This document shows, in pieces, positions 16,440 to 24,907 of a stretch of 35,195 bases of DNA. The translations under genes and the position numbers were made by a program. Position 1 is the stretch's first letter. The number at the start of each line of letters is the position of its first letter. The notes beneath the pieces were generated by a model that did no database searches, was not told the DNA's origin, and was given only the letters and a program-made list of their open reading frames with translations. Origin of the DNA: CAYJDG01 sp964368875 (lineage in GTDB: Bacteria; Pseudomonadota; Alphaproteobacteria; Micavibrionales; Micavibrionaceae); assembly GCA_964368875.1 (NCBI GenBank), contig CAYJDG010000023.1:1-35195 (forward strand). Direction: 5' to 3'.

Positions 16440-16871
16440 CTAATGGCGGCGGTCGACTTTGTTCTCTAAGCGGTCGCGATGATTTTCTTTGCGATCACGG
16501 ACATCTTCCTTGCGGTCGCGGACATCTTCCTTGGCATCATGTTTGTCTTCACGAACATCATGTCTATCTTCTCTGCGGTCGCGAATGTCTTCCGCTTTGT
16601 CCTTCTTGCCGCCGTCATGGGCAGCGTCGCGGATATCTTCCTTGGCATCATGCACATCTTCTTTGGCGTCGCGCACGTCTTCACGCTCGTCCTTGCGGTC
16701 TTCTGCACGGTCGACTTTGTTCTCAAGGCGATCTTTACGGTTTTCGGCCCTATCCCTGAGGTTTTCACGGTGGTCGAGGACCGGATTGTTATGTACGGAT
16801 TCCGAGGCGTGGCCAGCAACCGGGACTAAAACCGTCAGCAGCAACGCGGCAAAGGCTAATTTATGGCTCAT
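16440..16871 (-). CDS. Secreted, highly charged heptad-repeat protein of unknown function
   Basis: 143 residues. A signal peptide spans about 1-22 (cleavage near GHA-SE). From residue 36 almost the whole mature protein is a run of 15 seven-residue units beginning E(D/N) and containing a mid-unit Asp, with Arg/Lys elsewhere, for example EDVRDAK, EDVHDAK, EDVRDRK, ENKVDRA. One break occurs at 85-93 (HDGGKKDKA). The mature part has no Cys and almost no hydrophobic residues, so it is not a classical coiled coil; it should be a charged single helix or disordered. A strong AGGAG ribosome site precedes ATG. Function unknown: an extracytoplasmic spacer, metal or polyanion binder, or stress protein are all possible. 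Open frames on the opposite strand are by-products of the repeat. Confidence 0.8.
   Translation of the reverse strand: MSHKLAFAALLLTVLVPVAGHASESVHNNPVLDHRENLRDRAENRKDRLENKVDRAEDRKDEREDVRDAKEDVHDAKEDIRDAAHDGGKKDKAEDIRDRREDRHDVREDKHDAKEDVRDRKEDVRDRKENHRDRLENKVDRRH
16446..16766 (-). repeat. Tandem 21-bp repeats encoding heptads
   Basis: The heptad region is built from 21-base units. Neighbouring copies around 16490-16540 are nearly identical (cttccttgcggtcgcggacat appears in tandem), while outer copies have drifted. This points to expansion by slippage or unequal recombination, with some recent copies. Confidence 0.75.
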
Positions 16872-16964
16872 AGTAAGAAAACTCCTAAAACTGGGTGGAT
16901 TTACAGCGAAAACCGCTTCTCTCCAGTAATAACGGCGGACTAAGCAAAACTCCCCCGCAAAAAA

Positions 16965-17645
16965 TCACGGCACCTGGAGAATTTTCTTACTGACCCCCCG
17001 AATGGCCCCGCCCGTATTATGAAAGTTATAGCCCTGAAAGCGAAATCCTTCGAAACAAACATGCGTATGGCCAAAATAGATGTCTTTGACCCCTTCCAGC
17101 ACAGGGCTCGGGTATTTCTGAAGCGTTTGGTAAAGCATACGTACGCTTTTGACCTTATGATTGAGCAGATCGGCTACGCGGTGCAGACGAAAGCGCACGG
17201 CATGCGCATATAATTTATGCAACTGGTCACTCGGCACGACCTCATCTTCGATCAGCCTGCGCACGAACGGGTTTTTGCCTGACAGCGGCAGATCGCCATG
17301 CAGGAACAAAGAGGAACCGATTTTAACATGGGTCGGACTCCAGAAGAAATTGGGGCGCTGAAAATTCTCAAGCGCCTGTGCGAATGAAATCAGCCCATCG
17401 TGATTGCCCATGATGTAGTGAATATCGCACCCGGCATTACGCGAGACCAGCTGATCGAGCCAGTCGAGGGCCCCTTTGATCGTATCGGCAGTGGTCGGAT
17501 ACCGGCTCCATTTGAAATCAAAAATATCGCCGTTCAGGACAATGAATTTCGCCTGATGCGAAATCTCGACAATCTGCTCCGCGTAGACCTCGGCGTTAGA
17601 GCGTTCAGCGAACAGGTGCAGATCTGATAGAACATATCCGGTCAT
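16965..17645 (-). CDS. Calcineurin-like phosphoesterase, LpxH-like
   Basis: 226 residues with the full metallophosphoesterase motif set in order: D8-x-H10, G39-D40...D43, G80-N-H-D83, H116-G-D and G192-H-T-H195. The closest named relatives by size and motif spacing are UDP-2,3-diacylglucosamine hydrolases (LpxH family), which cleave the pyrophosphate in lipid A synthesis; the PLSGKNPFVRR segment and following helices fit the lid that LpxH-type enzymes insert between the HGD and GHTH motifs. Many alphaproteobacteria use LpxI instead, so the substrate is not certain. It is transcribed divergently from mazG across 179 bases. Confidence 0.85.
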   Translation of the reverse strand: MTGYVLSDLHLFAERSNAEVYAEQIVEISHQAKFIVLNGDIFDFKWSRYPTTADTIKGALDWLDQLVSRNAGCDIHYIMGNHDGLISFAQALENFQRPNFFWSPTHVKIGSSLFLHGDLPLSGKNPFVRRLIEDEVVPSDQLHKLYAHAVRFRLHRVADLLNHKVKSVRMLYQTLQKYPSPVLEGVKDIYFGHTHVCFEGFRFQGYNFHNTGGAIRGVSKKILQVP

Positions 17646-17824
17646 AAGGGCTTAAATCCATTTCACGCAGGTACCAACGATCCACTCGGCAAATCAGCTG
17701 TAACAAATCATGATAGGGTTATATGCTGGGATAATCACCCCCAAAGCGGCTGGTGGATAAGGCCTTTGTTGGACTTGTTTCCGCAAAGGATTTTTGTTTT
17801 TATTATGCAAACGCAAGGCCGATC

Positions 17825-18637
17825 ATGTCAGACTCTCCTCACACACCCATTTCACGCCTCGTACAGATCATGGCGCAGCTGCGCAATCCGGACGGTGGCT
17901 GCCCGTGGGATTTGGAGCAGACATATGAAACCATCGCCCCCTGCACGCTTGAAGAAGCCTACGAAGTTGTCGATGCCATTCAGCGCAAAGATATGGCCGA
18001 CCTGAAAGAGGAGCTGGGTGATCTGCTGTTGCAAGTGATCTTCCATGCGCAGATGGCACGTGAAGAAGGTCTGTTTACTTTCGATGATGTCGCAACCGGA
18101 CTTGCTGACAAACTCGTTTTTCGCCACCCGCATGTGTTCGGTGACCGCGATGCGCAAAGCGCCGGAGCCGTCATGAAAATCTGGGAGGAGCGCAAGGCCG
18201 AAGAGAAAAAAGCCAAAGCGAAAGGCGGCCCGGTCAGCGTGCTTGATGACATCCCTCTCGCCCTGCCTGCTCTTGCGCGGGCGCAAAAGATTTCCAAGCG
18301 GGCGGCGAAAGTCGGGTTCGAGTGGACCAAGACAGAGGATGTCATCGATAAGGTGATTGAAGAGGCCGATGAGATGCGCGAAGCCATCAAGAGCGGCGAT
18401 ACTGCGCACATGGAAGAGGAGCTCGGCGACCTGTTTTTCGTGCTGGTCAATCTGGGGCGCAGACTGGGGCTGGACAGCGAAGAAGCGGCGCGGAAATCAA
18501 ACTATAAATTTGAACGCCGTTTCAAAGGTATGGAAGAAGAAATTCAAGTAAAAAACGAAGATATGAAGGCCCTGCGGCTTGAACAGTGGGAAACCTACTG
18601 GCAGGCCCAGAAAGCCAAGGAAAAGAAACGCGCATAG
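17825..18637 (+). CDS. mazG: Nucleoside triphosphate pyrophosphohydrolase
   Basis: About 270 residues from the chosen ATG at 17825; AAGG lies 9 bases upstream, and homologues begin at this point (LVQIMAQLRNPDGGCPWD). The open frame extends back to 17753 but the extra 24 residues look non-native. Two MazG folds are present: the first shows CPWDLEQTYETI, EEAYEVVDAI and EELGDLLLQVIFHA with the metal-binding EExxE...ExxD pattern, the second EEADEM and EEELGDLFFVLVN. It hydrolyses NTPs/dNTPs to monophosphates and pyrophosphate, clearing damaged or excess nucleotides. Residues 110-115 RHPHVFGD are also typical. The small exported inhibitor gene follows after 14 bases. Confidence 0.95.
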   Translation: MSDSPHTPISRLVQIMAQLRNPDGGCPWDLEQTYETIAPCTLEEAYEVVDAIQRKDMADLKEELGDLLLQVIFHAQMAREEGLFTFDDVATGLADKLVFRHPHVFGDRDAQSAGAVMKIWEERKAEEKKAKAKGGPVSVLDDIPLALPALARAQKISKRAAKVGFEWTKTEDVIDKVIEEADEMREAIKSGDTAHMEEELGDLFFVLVNLGRRLGLDSEEAARKSNYKFERRFKGMEEEIQVKNEDMKALRLEQWETYWQAQKAKEKKRA

Positions 18638-18651
18638 AAAGGACCCATGCC

Positions 18652-18984
18652 ATGAAACTTTTCGCCCTGATGATTGTCGGATTGCTCTACCTGAGCGGAA
18701 CCGCCCGCGCCGACAGCGCTGAAGCCGGCGGCGCGCCCGGTTATGCCGGGCCTGTCACGGAGGACCGCGTGGCACCCGAAGAGCCAACCCAGCCGGAACA
18801 GACTGCGTGTGATTTCACCGATCTGGTCGGTCAGAAAGCAGACGAAATTGATAGATCACGCTTCGGTGACCGTGTAGTGCGCACACTCACGCCGGGACAA
18901 ATGGTAGCGATGGAATATCTTGCTGGCCGGGTTAACCTGCAGGTTGATGACGCAGGCATCATCGTCGCTGTTACATGCGGCTAA
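18652..18984 (+). CDS. Exported I78-family peptidase inhibitor
   Basis: 110 residues from ATG 18652, which has AAAGGA upstream and opens directly into a signal peptide (1-20, cleavage near ARA-D). An acidic/Pro-rich linker follows. The C-terminal 60 residues fit the inhibitor I78 family: a Cys near the start of the domain (ACDFTDLVGQ), a TPGQMVAMEYLAGRVNLQVDD core, and a final V-T-C-G, so the two Cys would form the usual disulphide. Family members are small periplasmic or secreted inhibitors of serine peptidases. It follows mazG by 14 bases and its end overlaps the convergent Mur ligase gene by 14 bases. Confidence 0.82.
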   Translation: MKLFALMIVGLLYLSGTARADSAEAGGAPGYAGPVTEDRVAPEEPTQPEQTACDFTDLVGQKADEIDRSRFGDRVVRTLTPGQMVAMEYLAGRVNLQVDDAGIIVAVTCG

Positions 18985-20356
18985 GGATCTCGCGCGCGTA
19001 ATCACTGAGGGTATCATCGCGCGCACCCATGATGACAACACGGTCGCCTGTCTGCAAAGTTGCAAGCATCTCTGGAAGGATGTCGTCGCGGGTACTGTGC
19101 CAGATCGCCGGAACACCCTTCCCGACCAAATCGGCAACCATATCTTTGGCGGTTACACTGCGATCGACTGTGCCGCCCAGGTAGAGCACCTCAGGAATAT
19201 AAAGGCGGTCTTCAGGGGTTAAAAATTTTGCAAAAACCTCAGCAAACTCATGCCGCATCAACCGGATCGGATTGTAGCCATGGATTTGAAAAACAAGATG
19301 CAATCGCCCCGGAAATTCTTTGAGCGTGGCCAAGGTTGCCGCGATTTTGTCAGGGTTATGGGCGAAATCATCGATCACGGTGACGCCGTTCTTGCTGCCC
19401 ACCACTTCGAGACGACGTTTGACCCCGTTGAACGCGCCCAAATGCGAGCAAATTTCCGCGAGTGGCAATCCGAGTAGCAGGCATGTCCCGATGCACGCGA
19501 GTGCATTGGATAGATTATGGCGGCCGGGAACCTGCAACTGTAAGCCGCTTGTCTGCCCTGAGGTGCGATCTTCAATCATGCAAGTCAGGCCGGATGGATT
19601 GAGTTTGATGTCAGACGCGGTTAGACGCGCATTGGGATATTCCAGACCGTAGGTCATGGCGCTGTCGACATGCGGTGCGGCCAGCTCGGCGACGAGGGCA
19701 TTATCGAGGTTAAGGACGGCGGCCCCGGCCTTGGCGATGAAATCGCTGAACAAGGCTTTCAGCTCATCCATCGTTTTATGATCGAGGGCGATATTGTTGA
19801 GAACGGCAATGGTTGGATCGTAGAGGCTGATCGAACCATCGCTTTCATCCGCCTCCGTCACGAAGAGGTCGGCTGATCCTGTCAGGGCGGTGGCATAAGG
19901 TGTGTCAGGTGACTGGAAATTGCGAAAGACGGCGCCGTTCATCACGGTAGGATTTTTCCCAGCCATGAACAGAACATAACCGATCATGCCGGTGGTCGTG
20001 GATTTCCCGCTTGTTCCAGCAACGGCAACACGGGTTTGCGCCTGATTGAACAACGTGGCAAGCAACGCAGCCCGGGTGATGATTTTGATCCCGGCCTCTT
20101 TCGCGGCTTTGACATCAGGAATGGTATCTTCGACGGCGGTTGATACAACCAGAGTATCCAGTGTGGATGAAATTCCAGAGCCATCCTGCGGGCTGAGGCT
20201 GATACCCTGCGCGGCAATCCATGCAAATTTTTCAGGCGTGCGGCCCTGATCGCGGGAGCGGTCCGATCCACTCACCTCTGCCCCCTGCCCCTTTAGAATA
20301 AGGGCCAACGGCAGCATGCCGCTCCCGCCGATGCCGCAGAAAAAATACCGCGACAT
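18971..20356 (-). CDS. Mur ligase family protein (MurC/Mpl-like)
   Basis: 461 residues with the three-domain Mur ligase layout. The N-terminal UDP-binding domain starts with FCGIGGSGM and contains VSGSD; the central ATPase has P-loop GTSGKSTT (114-121) and TEADESDGS; the C-terminal domain has the DDFAHNP segment. The usual GTHGKTT is altered to GTSGKST. The fold and lengths agree with MurC (UDP-MurNAc:L-Ala ligase) or Mpl (recycling ligase that joins a tripeptide). The main murC of alphaproteobacteria lies in the division/wall cluster, which is not here, so a recycling or second MurC-like role is my inference. The start lies 5 bases after the lipoprotein gene, so the two may be co-transcribed. 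Confidence 0.88.
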   Translation of the reverse strand: MSRYFFCGIGGSGMLPLALILKGQGAEVSGSDRSRDQGRTPEKFAWIAAQGISLSPQDGSGISSTLDTLVVSTAVEDTIPDVKAAKEAGIKIITRAALLATLFNQAQTRVAVAGTSGKSTTTGMIGYVLFMAGKNPTVMNGAVFRNFQSPDTPYATALTGSADLFVTEADESDGSISLYDPTIAVLNNIALDHKTMDELKALFSDFIAKAGAAVLNLDNALVAELAAPHVDSAMTYGLEYPNARLTASDIKLNPSGLTCMIEDRTSGQTSGLQLQVPGRHNLSNALACIGTCLLLGLPLAEICSHLGAFNGVKRRLEVVGSKNGVTVIDDFAHNPDKIAATLATLKEFPGRLHLVFQIHGYNPIRLMRHEFAEVFAKFLTPEDRLYIPEVLYLGGTVDRSVTAKDMVADLVGKGVPAIWHSTRDDILPEMLATLQTGDRVVIMGARDDTLSDYAREILSRM

Positions 20357-20361
20357 CGCGC

Positions 20362-21144
20362 TTACGGATTAAAGGTTGTGGTGGCCGGGAAGAGTGGCTG
20401 GGGCATGTTATGCCCGGCGGCTGGGGCTGCAGCAGGGGCTGGTGCAGCGACAGGAGGGCCATCCTGTGGTGGAACATAGGTAGAAACCGGCGGAGTATAC
20501 GGAGAGTTCTCAAGCGGTGCCATTGAGCTGGACGAGCCGCCCTTATCGCCATCCCACCCACCTTCGAGAGACTCCTTGCGGGATTCTTTCTCGGCTTCAA
20601 CCGCATCATCCTGATCGCGTTGCATTTGGGCCATGCGGTGACGCAGAGCCAAGGCATCTTCGCCCGGCAGTTTCGGTGAGTCCGGGCCGAGAGTTTCGGT
20701 GCCTGCTACGCGTGGATCAAGACCATCGAGAGCTTCGTAGTCCGGGAGTTTGTCCATCGTCGCGACTGTGTCAGAAAAATCAATAACGACGACGTCAGGG
20801 AATTTGAACATAGCTCCACTTGCAGCATCATACGACGCGCCAGGAATAATTCCGTTTGTAACGTTGGTGACGGTCCAGCCATTCAGAGACGATGGGACAG
20901 TCAAAGTTTTTATACGGTTGCCTGCGGCCATGCAGGTAACTTCCATATCGCGGCGTGAATTGGTGAGGGTGATCGTTTGCGGTGGACGCACGTTATACTT
21001 CAACCCACCATATTCAACATCGCACAAAACTTCCGTCGCGCCGACGACCTGAAAATTGACCTTCTGTGACGAGTGATCAATGATCGTGGCGCAGCCAGTA
21101 AGACCGAGAACGACCGCAGCGGCCAGATACGAAGTTTTTTTCAT
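20362..21144 (-). CDS. Lipoprotein of unknown function with a Pro/Ala-rich tail
   Basis: About 260 residues from the ATG at 21144, where the sequence opens with MKKTSYLAAAVVLGLTGC, a textbook lipoprotein signal with the lipid Cys at residue 18. An upstream in-frame extension to 21210 is less likely. The N-terminal half (to about 120) is beta-rich with two further Cys (DVEYGG and TCMAAG regions) and resembles small surface lipoprotein beta folds; the middle is an acidic helix (about 160-205), and the tail (about 215-260) is Ser/Pro/Ala-rich and low complexity. I do not recognise a family. It sits between clpB and the Mur ligase on the same strand, 71 bases after clpB. Confidence 0.8.
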   Translation of the reverse strand: MKKTSYLAAAVVLGLTGCATIIDHSSQKVNFQVVGATEVLCDVEYGGLKYNVRPPQTITLTNSRRDMEVTCMAAGNRIKTLTVPSSLNGWTVTNVTNGIIPGASYDAASGAMFKFPDVVVIDFSDTVATMDKLPDYEALDGLDPRVAGTETLGPDSPKLPGEDALALRHRMAQMQRDQDDAVEAEKESRKESLEGGWDGDKGGSSSSMAPLENSPYTPPVSTYVPPQDGPPVAAPAPAAAPAAGHNMPQPLFPATTTFNP

Positions 21145-21215
21145 GGTAAGGAACCGTCCCCAAAGGAATCTAATTTGGATAAATTTACTGGAAAAACTGG
21201 GGCGGGGCAATGCGC

Positions 21216-23828
21216 TTAGGCCGCGGATTTCTTTTTATCCGTGGCTGATGGCGTGGAAACCTTGAATTCCAGCTTCCCACCAGCAGTTCCGACCTGAACC
21301 GCAGAGCCATCTGCAATCTCACCTTTGAGAATCATCTCAGCGAGGTGATTCTGCAAATGAGTCTGGATCGCTCGTTTGAGCGGGCGCGCGCCATAAACAG
21401 GATCATAGCCTTTATCCGCAAGCCAAAGTTTCGCAGGATCTTCGATCGCCAGTTTGATACGGCGTGGCTCGAGCAGCTTGCGCAGATTGCCAAGCTGGAT
21501 TTCAACGATGCCTGCCATCTGAGCGCGGCCCAGTCTGCGGAAGAGAAGAATTTCATCAAGACGATTGAGGAATTCAGGGCGGAAGAATTTGCGTACGGCT
21601 TCCATCACTTTCGGACGAACCTTCTCGACATCTTCGCCGTCATCCTGATTGGCCAGATATTCTGCCCCGAGGTTCGAGGTCATGATCAGAACTGTGTTCG
21701 CAAAATCAACCGTGCGGCCCTGCCCATCGGTAAGGCGGCCATCATCGAGCACCTGCAAGAGAATGTTGAACACATCAGGGTGAGCTTTTTCGATTTCGTC
21801 GAACAGGATGACCTGATACGGGCGACGGCGTACCGCTTCAGTCAGCGCACCCCCCTCTTCATACCCGACATAGCCGGGAGGCGCCCCAATCAGACGCGCA
21901 ACCGAATGTTTTTCCATGTATTCTGACATATCCATCCGCACCATGGCGGTGTCATCATCGAACAGGAATTCGGCGAGGGCTTTGGTCAGTTCAGTTTTAC
22001 CAACGCCAGTTGGGCCTAGGAACAGGAACGAGCCAATCGGGCGGCGCGGATCCTGCAACCCGGCGCGGGAACGGCGCACGGCGGCGGCAACGGCTTTGAC
22101 GGCCTCTTCCTGACCGATGACACGGGCCTGAAGTTTTTTCTCCATGTTGAGGAGTTTTTCGTTCTGGCCTGCGAGCATCTTGTCGACAGGAATCCCGGTC
22201 CAGCGGCTGACGATGCTAGCGATATCGTCTTCGCCAACCTCTTCGTTGATCAGGCTGTGAGTTCCGGCATTGGCGGCGGCTTCGAGAACTTTTTGCAGTT
22301 CGGGAATTTTACCGTATTTCAGTTCGCCGGCTTTTGACCAGTTGCCTTCACGCTCGGCCTGCTCAAGTTCGATCCGGGCGCGGTCCAGCTCTTCGGTGAC
22401 CTTCTGGCCCTTATTCAGTTTTTCTTTCTCAGCCTGCCAGACGGCAGTGAGATCAGCCGATTTGCCTTCTAGGTCTTTCAGTTCTGCTTCAAGCTTCACC
22501 AGACGTTCGCGGGACGCGGTATCAGGTTCTTTCTTCAGAGCTTCGCGCTCAATTTTCAACTGAACAATTTTGCGGTCAAGCTCATCAATCGCTTCGGGCT
22601 TGCTATCAACCTGAATGCGCAGACGCGATGAAGCCTCATCGATCAGATCGATGGCCTTGTCTGGCAGGAAGCGATCGGTGATGTAACGATTAGAAAGCGT
22701 CGCGGCAGCGACGATGGCGCCATCGGTGATCCGTACCCCATGGTGCAGTTCATATTTTTCCTTGAGACCACGTAAAATAGAAATCGTATCCTCAACTGTC
22801 GGTTCGCTGACAAAGACCGGCTGGAAGCGGCGGGCCAGCGCAGCGTCTTTTTCGATATGCTTGCGGTATTCATCAAGCGTGGTAGCGCCGACCATGTGCA
22901 ATTCGCCCCGCGCAAGCGCAGGTTTGAGCATATTGGAGGCATCCATCGCACCGTCGGCTTTGCCTGCGCCAACGAGCGTATGCAATTCATCGAGGAACAG
23001 AATAATTTCTCCAGAGGCGGCGCTGATTTCATCGAGCACGGCTTTGAGGCGTTCTTCAAATTCACCACGGAATTTTGCGCCAGCCAGAAGCGACCCAAGA
23101 TCGAGGGACATCAGGCGTTTGTTCTTAAGCGTATCCGGAACGTCGCCATTCACGATGCGTTGGGCCAGACCTTCGATAATGGCGGTTTTACCGACACCTG
23201 GTTCACCAATCAGAACCGGGTTGTTCTTCGTCCGGCGCGAAAGCACCTGAATCGTGCGGCGGACTTCTTCATCGCGGCCAATCACCGGGTCCATTTTGCC
23301 TTCGCGGGCAGCAGCAGTCAGATCGCGGGAATATTTGGAAAGCGCTTCGAAATGATCTTCAGCATTGGGCGTATCGGCCGTGCGGCCTTTACGGATGTCA
23401 TTGATCGCGGAGTTCATCTGCGTTGCGGTTACGCCCGCCGCCTCGAGGATGCCGGTGACGTCCGATGATTTGGCGAGAGTCATCGCCTGCAACAGACGCT
23501 CGGAGGTCAGGAATTTATCGCCAGCCTTTTCAGCAAGGTTCAGGGCGTTGTCGAGAATTTTGGAAAGATCGTTGGAGAGGCGAAGGCCCCCTGCCCCCGG
23601 ACCGTCGACGTTCGGGAATTTGCTGATGGCAACTTCGATATCGCGTTTGAGTTTATCCGGCTTGCCGCCAGCAGCGGTGACGAGACGTTTAACCTGACCG
23701 TCCTCATCATCAAGCATGACCCGCAGCATGTGTTCGGGTTCGAGAGACGGATTTTTGGCGCGCATCGCAAGCGTCTGCGCTTTCTGCAACAGGCTTCTGA
23801 CCTTTTCGCTAAACCGTTCGAAATCCAT
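21216..23828 (-). CDS. clpB: ATP-dependent disaggregase
   Basis: 870 residues, full-length ClpB. An N-terminal Clp_N domain (1-145) precedes the first AAA+ ring (Walker A GEPGVGKT at 208-215), a long coiled-coil middle domain (about 400-530) specific to ClpB rather than ClpA/C, and the second AAA+ ring (Walker A GPTGVGKT near 605, LFDEIEKAHPDVFNILLQVLDDGRLTDG). It works with DnaK to dissolve protein aggregates in the cytoplasm. AGAGG lies before ATG. No clear heat-shock sigma promoter was seen in the 72 bases upstream. Its position next to a DUF4167 gene and prmC/prfA is typical of alphaproteobacteria, but a phosphatase gene intervenes here. Confidence 0.98.
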   Translation of the reverse strand: MDFERFSEKVRSLLQKAQTLAMRAKNPSLEPEHMLRVMLDDEDGQVKRLVTAAGGKPDKLKRDIEVAISKFPNVDGPGAGGLRLSNDLSKILDNALNLAEKAGDKFLTSERLLQAMTLAKSSDVTGILEAAGVTATQMNSAINDIRKGRTADTPNAEDHFEALSKYSRDLTAAAREGKMDPVIGRDEEVRRTIQVLSRRTKNNPVLIGEPGVGKTAIIEGLAQRIVNGDVPDTLKNKRLMSLDLGSLLAGAKFRGEFEERLKAVLDEISAASGEIILFLDELHTLVGAGKADGAMDASNMLKPALARGELHMVGATTLDEYRKHIEKDAALARRFQPVFVSEPTVEDTISILRGLKEKYELHHGVRITDGAIVAAATLSNRYITDRFLPDKAIDLIDEASSRLRIQVDSKPEAIDELDRKIVQLKIEREALKKEPDTASRERLVKLEAELKDLEGKSADLTAVWQAEKEKLNKGQKVTEELDRARIELEQAEREGNWSKAGELKYGKIPELQKVLEAAANAGTHSLINEEVGEDDIASIVSRWTGIPVDKMLAGQNEKLLNMEKKLQARVIGQEEAVKAVAAAVRRSRAGLQDPRRPIGSFLFLGPTGVGKTELTKALAEFLFDDDTAMVRMDMSEYMEKHSVARLIGAPPGYVGYEEGGALTEAVRRRPYQVILFDEIEKAHPDVFNILLQVLDDGRLTDGQGRTVDFANTVLIMTSNLGAEYLANQDDGEDVEKVRPKVMEAVRKFFRPEFLNRLDEILLFRRLGRAQMAGIVEIQLGNLRKLLEPRRIKLAIEDPAKLWLADKGYDPVYGARPLKRAIQTHLQNHLAEMILKGEIADGSAVQVGTAGGKLEFKVSTPSATDKKKSAA

Positions 23829-23900
23829 GGGAGCCTCTTAAATAATTAGAACCTAATATCTTATTTTAGAGGAAATTACTTAGCTTTGCATCTGCATAAA

Positions 23901-24803
23901 TCAAGCGTGCGGGGGCTTCCAAGCTGAGATCTGGGGTGCGCGATTGGGATTGAAATGCGGCTCGCGCGTGCGAATGCGCATAAACTCCGGTTCGTCGCCA
24001 TCTTTGAGAATGCCGACGCAGAGTTTGCCAGTTTTGTAGACCCCTTCATCAAGAGAAACCTGAACGCCGTTTGCATAGGCTTTCTCGACAACGAAATGGC
24101 CATGCACGATTGGCTTGGGAAGCGGAGGTCTATCAAAATCGAGATACCCGCTTATATCATCTTCAAGCCCCATGAGGATGCCGGGGTTCTGATCTTTCAG
24201 CGGCTTATAAGGCTCCGCTGTTGCGTGAACGTATATGTAACGATCGTCCTCATAGAAATTTTCCAGCCCTTGTAAAAACATATAATGGCTGGCCGGAAGA
24301 GCCATGATTAATTCTGCCTGAGCCTGTCTGACTTTTTGCAGAAGATTTTCCTCTTTCTGCAAAGGCCCGACCTTAAGTTCAACGCCATAACTCGCAAGCG
24401 TATTCGGGCCACCATGGCGGAGCATGGCATACGCACTGCGTGACATTTCGTGACTGAGATTGCTGTCGATAAAACGCTGGAAGATATGGTCATGGTTGCC
24501 GCGCAGAAAAACCCGTTTGATCCCGTCTGCATAAGACAGGCCCAATCGTTTCTGTTCTACCATCTGGTCGAGGACTTCTCTGGCTCCGGGCCCGCGTCCG
24601 ACATAATCAGCAAGAAAAACGATAGTCGTTGATTTGGCCGGATTGGCTGCATGATGCGCCATGATTTTTTCCAAAGCCATTTTCAAGGCTCCGGGATACG
24701 CATGAAGATCGGGCACGGCATAAGTGATGCTGTCCCGCAATTTTGCCGGTCCTGTTACGCTTCTGAATAAACTTTGCAGCATGCTTGTGTCTTTTCGGGC
24801 CAA
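23901..24803 (-). CDS. PPP-type metallophosphatase with altered active-site motifs
   Basis: Up to 300 residues if the TTG at 24803 is used; the ATG at 24782 (MLQSLFRSV) gives 293 and is at least as likely, since neither has a strong ribosome site. The Ser/Thr-phosphatase motif order is present but degraded at key places: PDLHA at 31-35 in place of GDxHG, ADYVGRG at 65-71 in place of GDxVDRG, then intact RGNHD (101-105), a HAT (normally HAG) and HGH (about 234-236). Metal-binding Asp32, His34, Asp66, Asn103 and the later His residues remain, so catalysis is plausible but substrate choice may differ. It lies between the DUF4167 gene and clpB on the same strand, after a terminator. Confidence 0.85.
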   Translation of the reverse strand: MARKDTSMLQSLFRSVTGPAKLRDSITYAVPDLHAYPGALKMALEKIMAHHAANPAKSTTIVFLADYVGRGPGAREVLDQMVEQKRLGLSYADGIKRVFLRGNHDHIFQRFIDSNLSHEMSRSAYAMLRHGGPNTLASYGVELKVGPLQKEENLLQKVRQAQAELIMALPASHYMFLQGLENFYEDDRYIYVHATAEPYKPLKDQNPGILMGLEDDISGYLDFDRPPLPKPIVHGHFVVEKAYANGVQVSLDEGVYKTGKLCVGILKDGDEPEFMRIRTREPHFNPNRAPQISAWKPPHA

Positions 24804-24848
24804 AAATATCCGGATAACTAATTACATAATTATAATCCCGGACGCAAG

Positions 24849-24877
24849 AAAAAGGCGGGAAATTGCCCGCCTTTTTT
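24849..24877 (-). terminator. Rho-independent terminator after the DUF4167 gene
   Basis: An 11-bp stem (AAAAAGGCGGG / CCCGCCTTTTT) with a 6-base loop has a T tract on the minus strand after the GC stem. It lies about 30 bases beyond the stop of the DUF4167 gene and before the phosphatase gene, so the phosphatase/clpB genes probably have their own promoter. The symmetric A/T ends would allow some function on the plus strand too. Confidence 0.85.
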
Positions 24878-24907
24878 GAAATTTATGCGAATAAACGCTG
24901 ATTATGC

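Noticed and set aside
16446..16766. Tandem repeats that could be taken for a CRISPR array
   Set aside because: Units are 21 bases, contiguous, in frame and without unique spacers; they encode protein heptads.
16479..16929. Long hydrophobic and Ser/Arg-rich open frames on the plus strand across the heptad-repeat gene
   Set aside because: They are antisense by-products of the 21-base repeat, without ribosome sites; the minus-strand frame has a signal peptide, a strong AGGAG site and regular heptads.
17753..17824. Upstream extension of mazG
   Set aside because: The ATG at 17825 has a good ribosome site and matches where the family begins; the extra 24 residues have no support.
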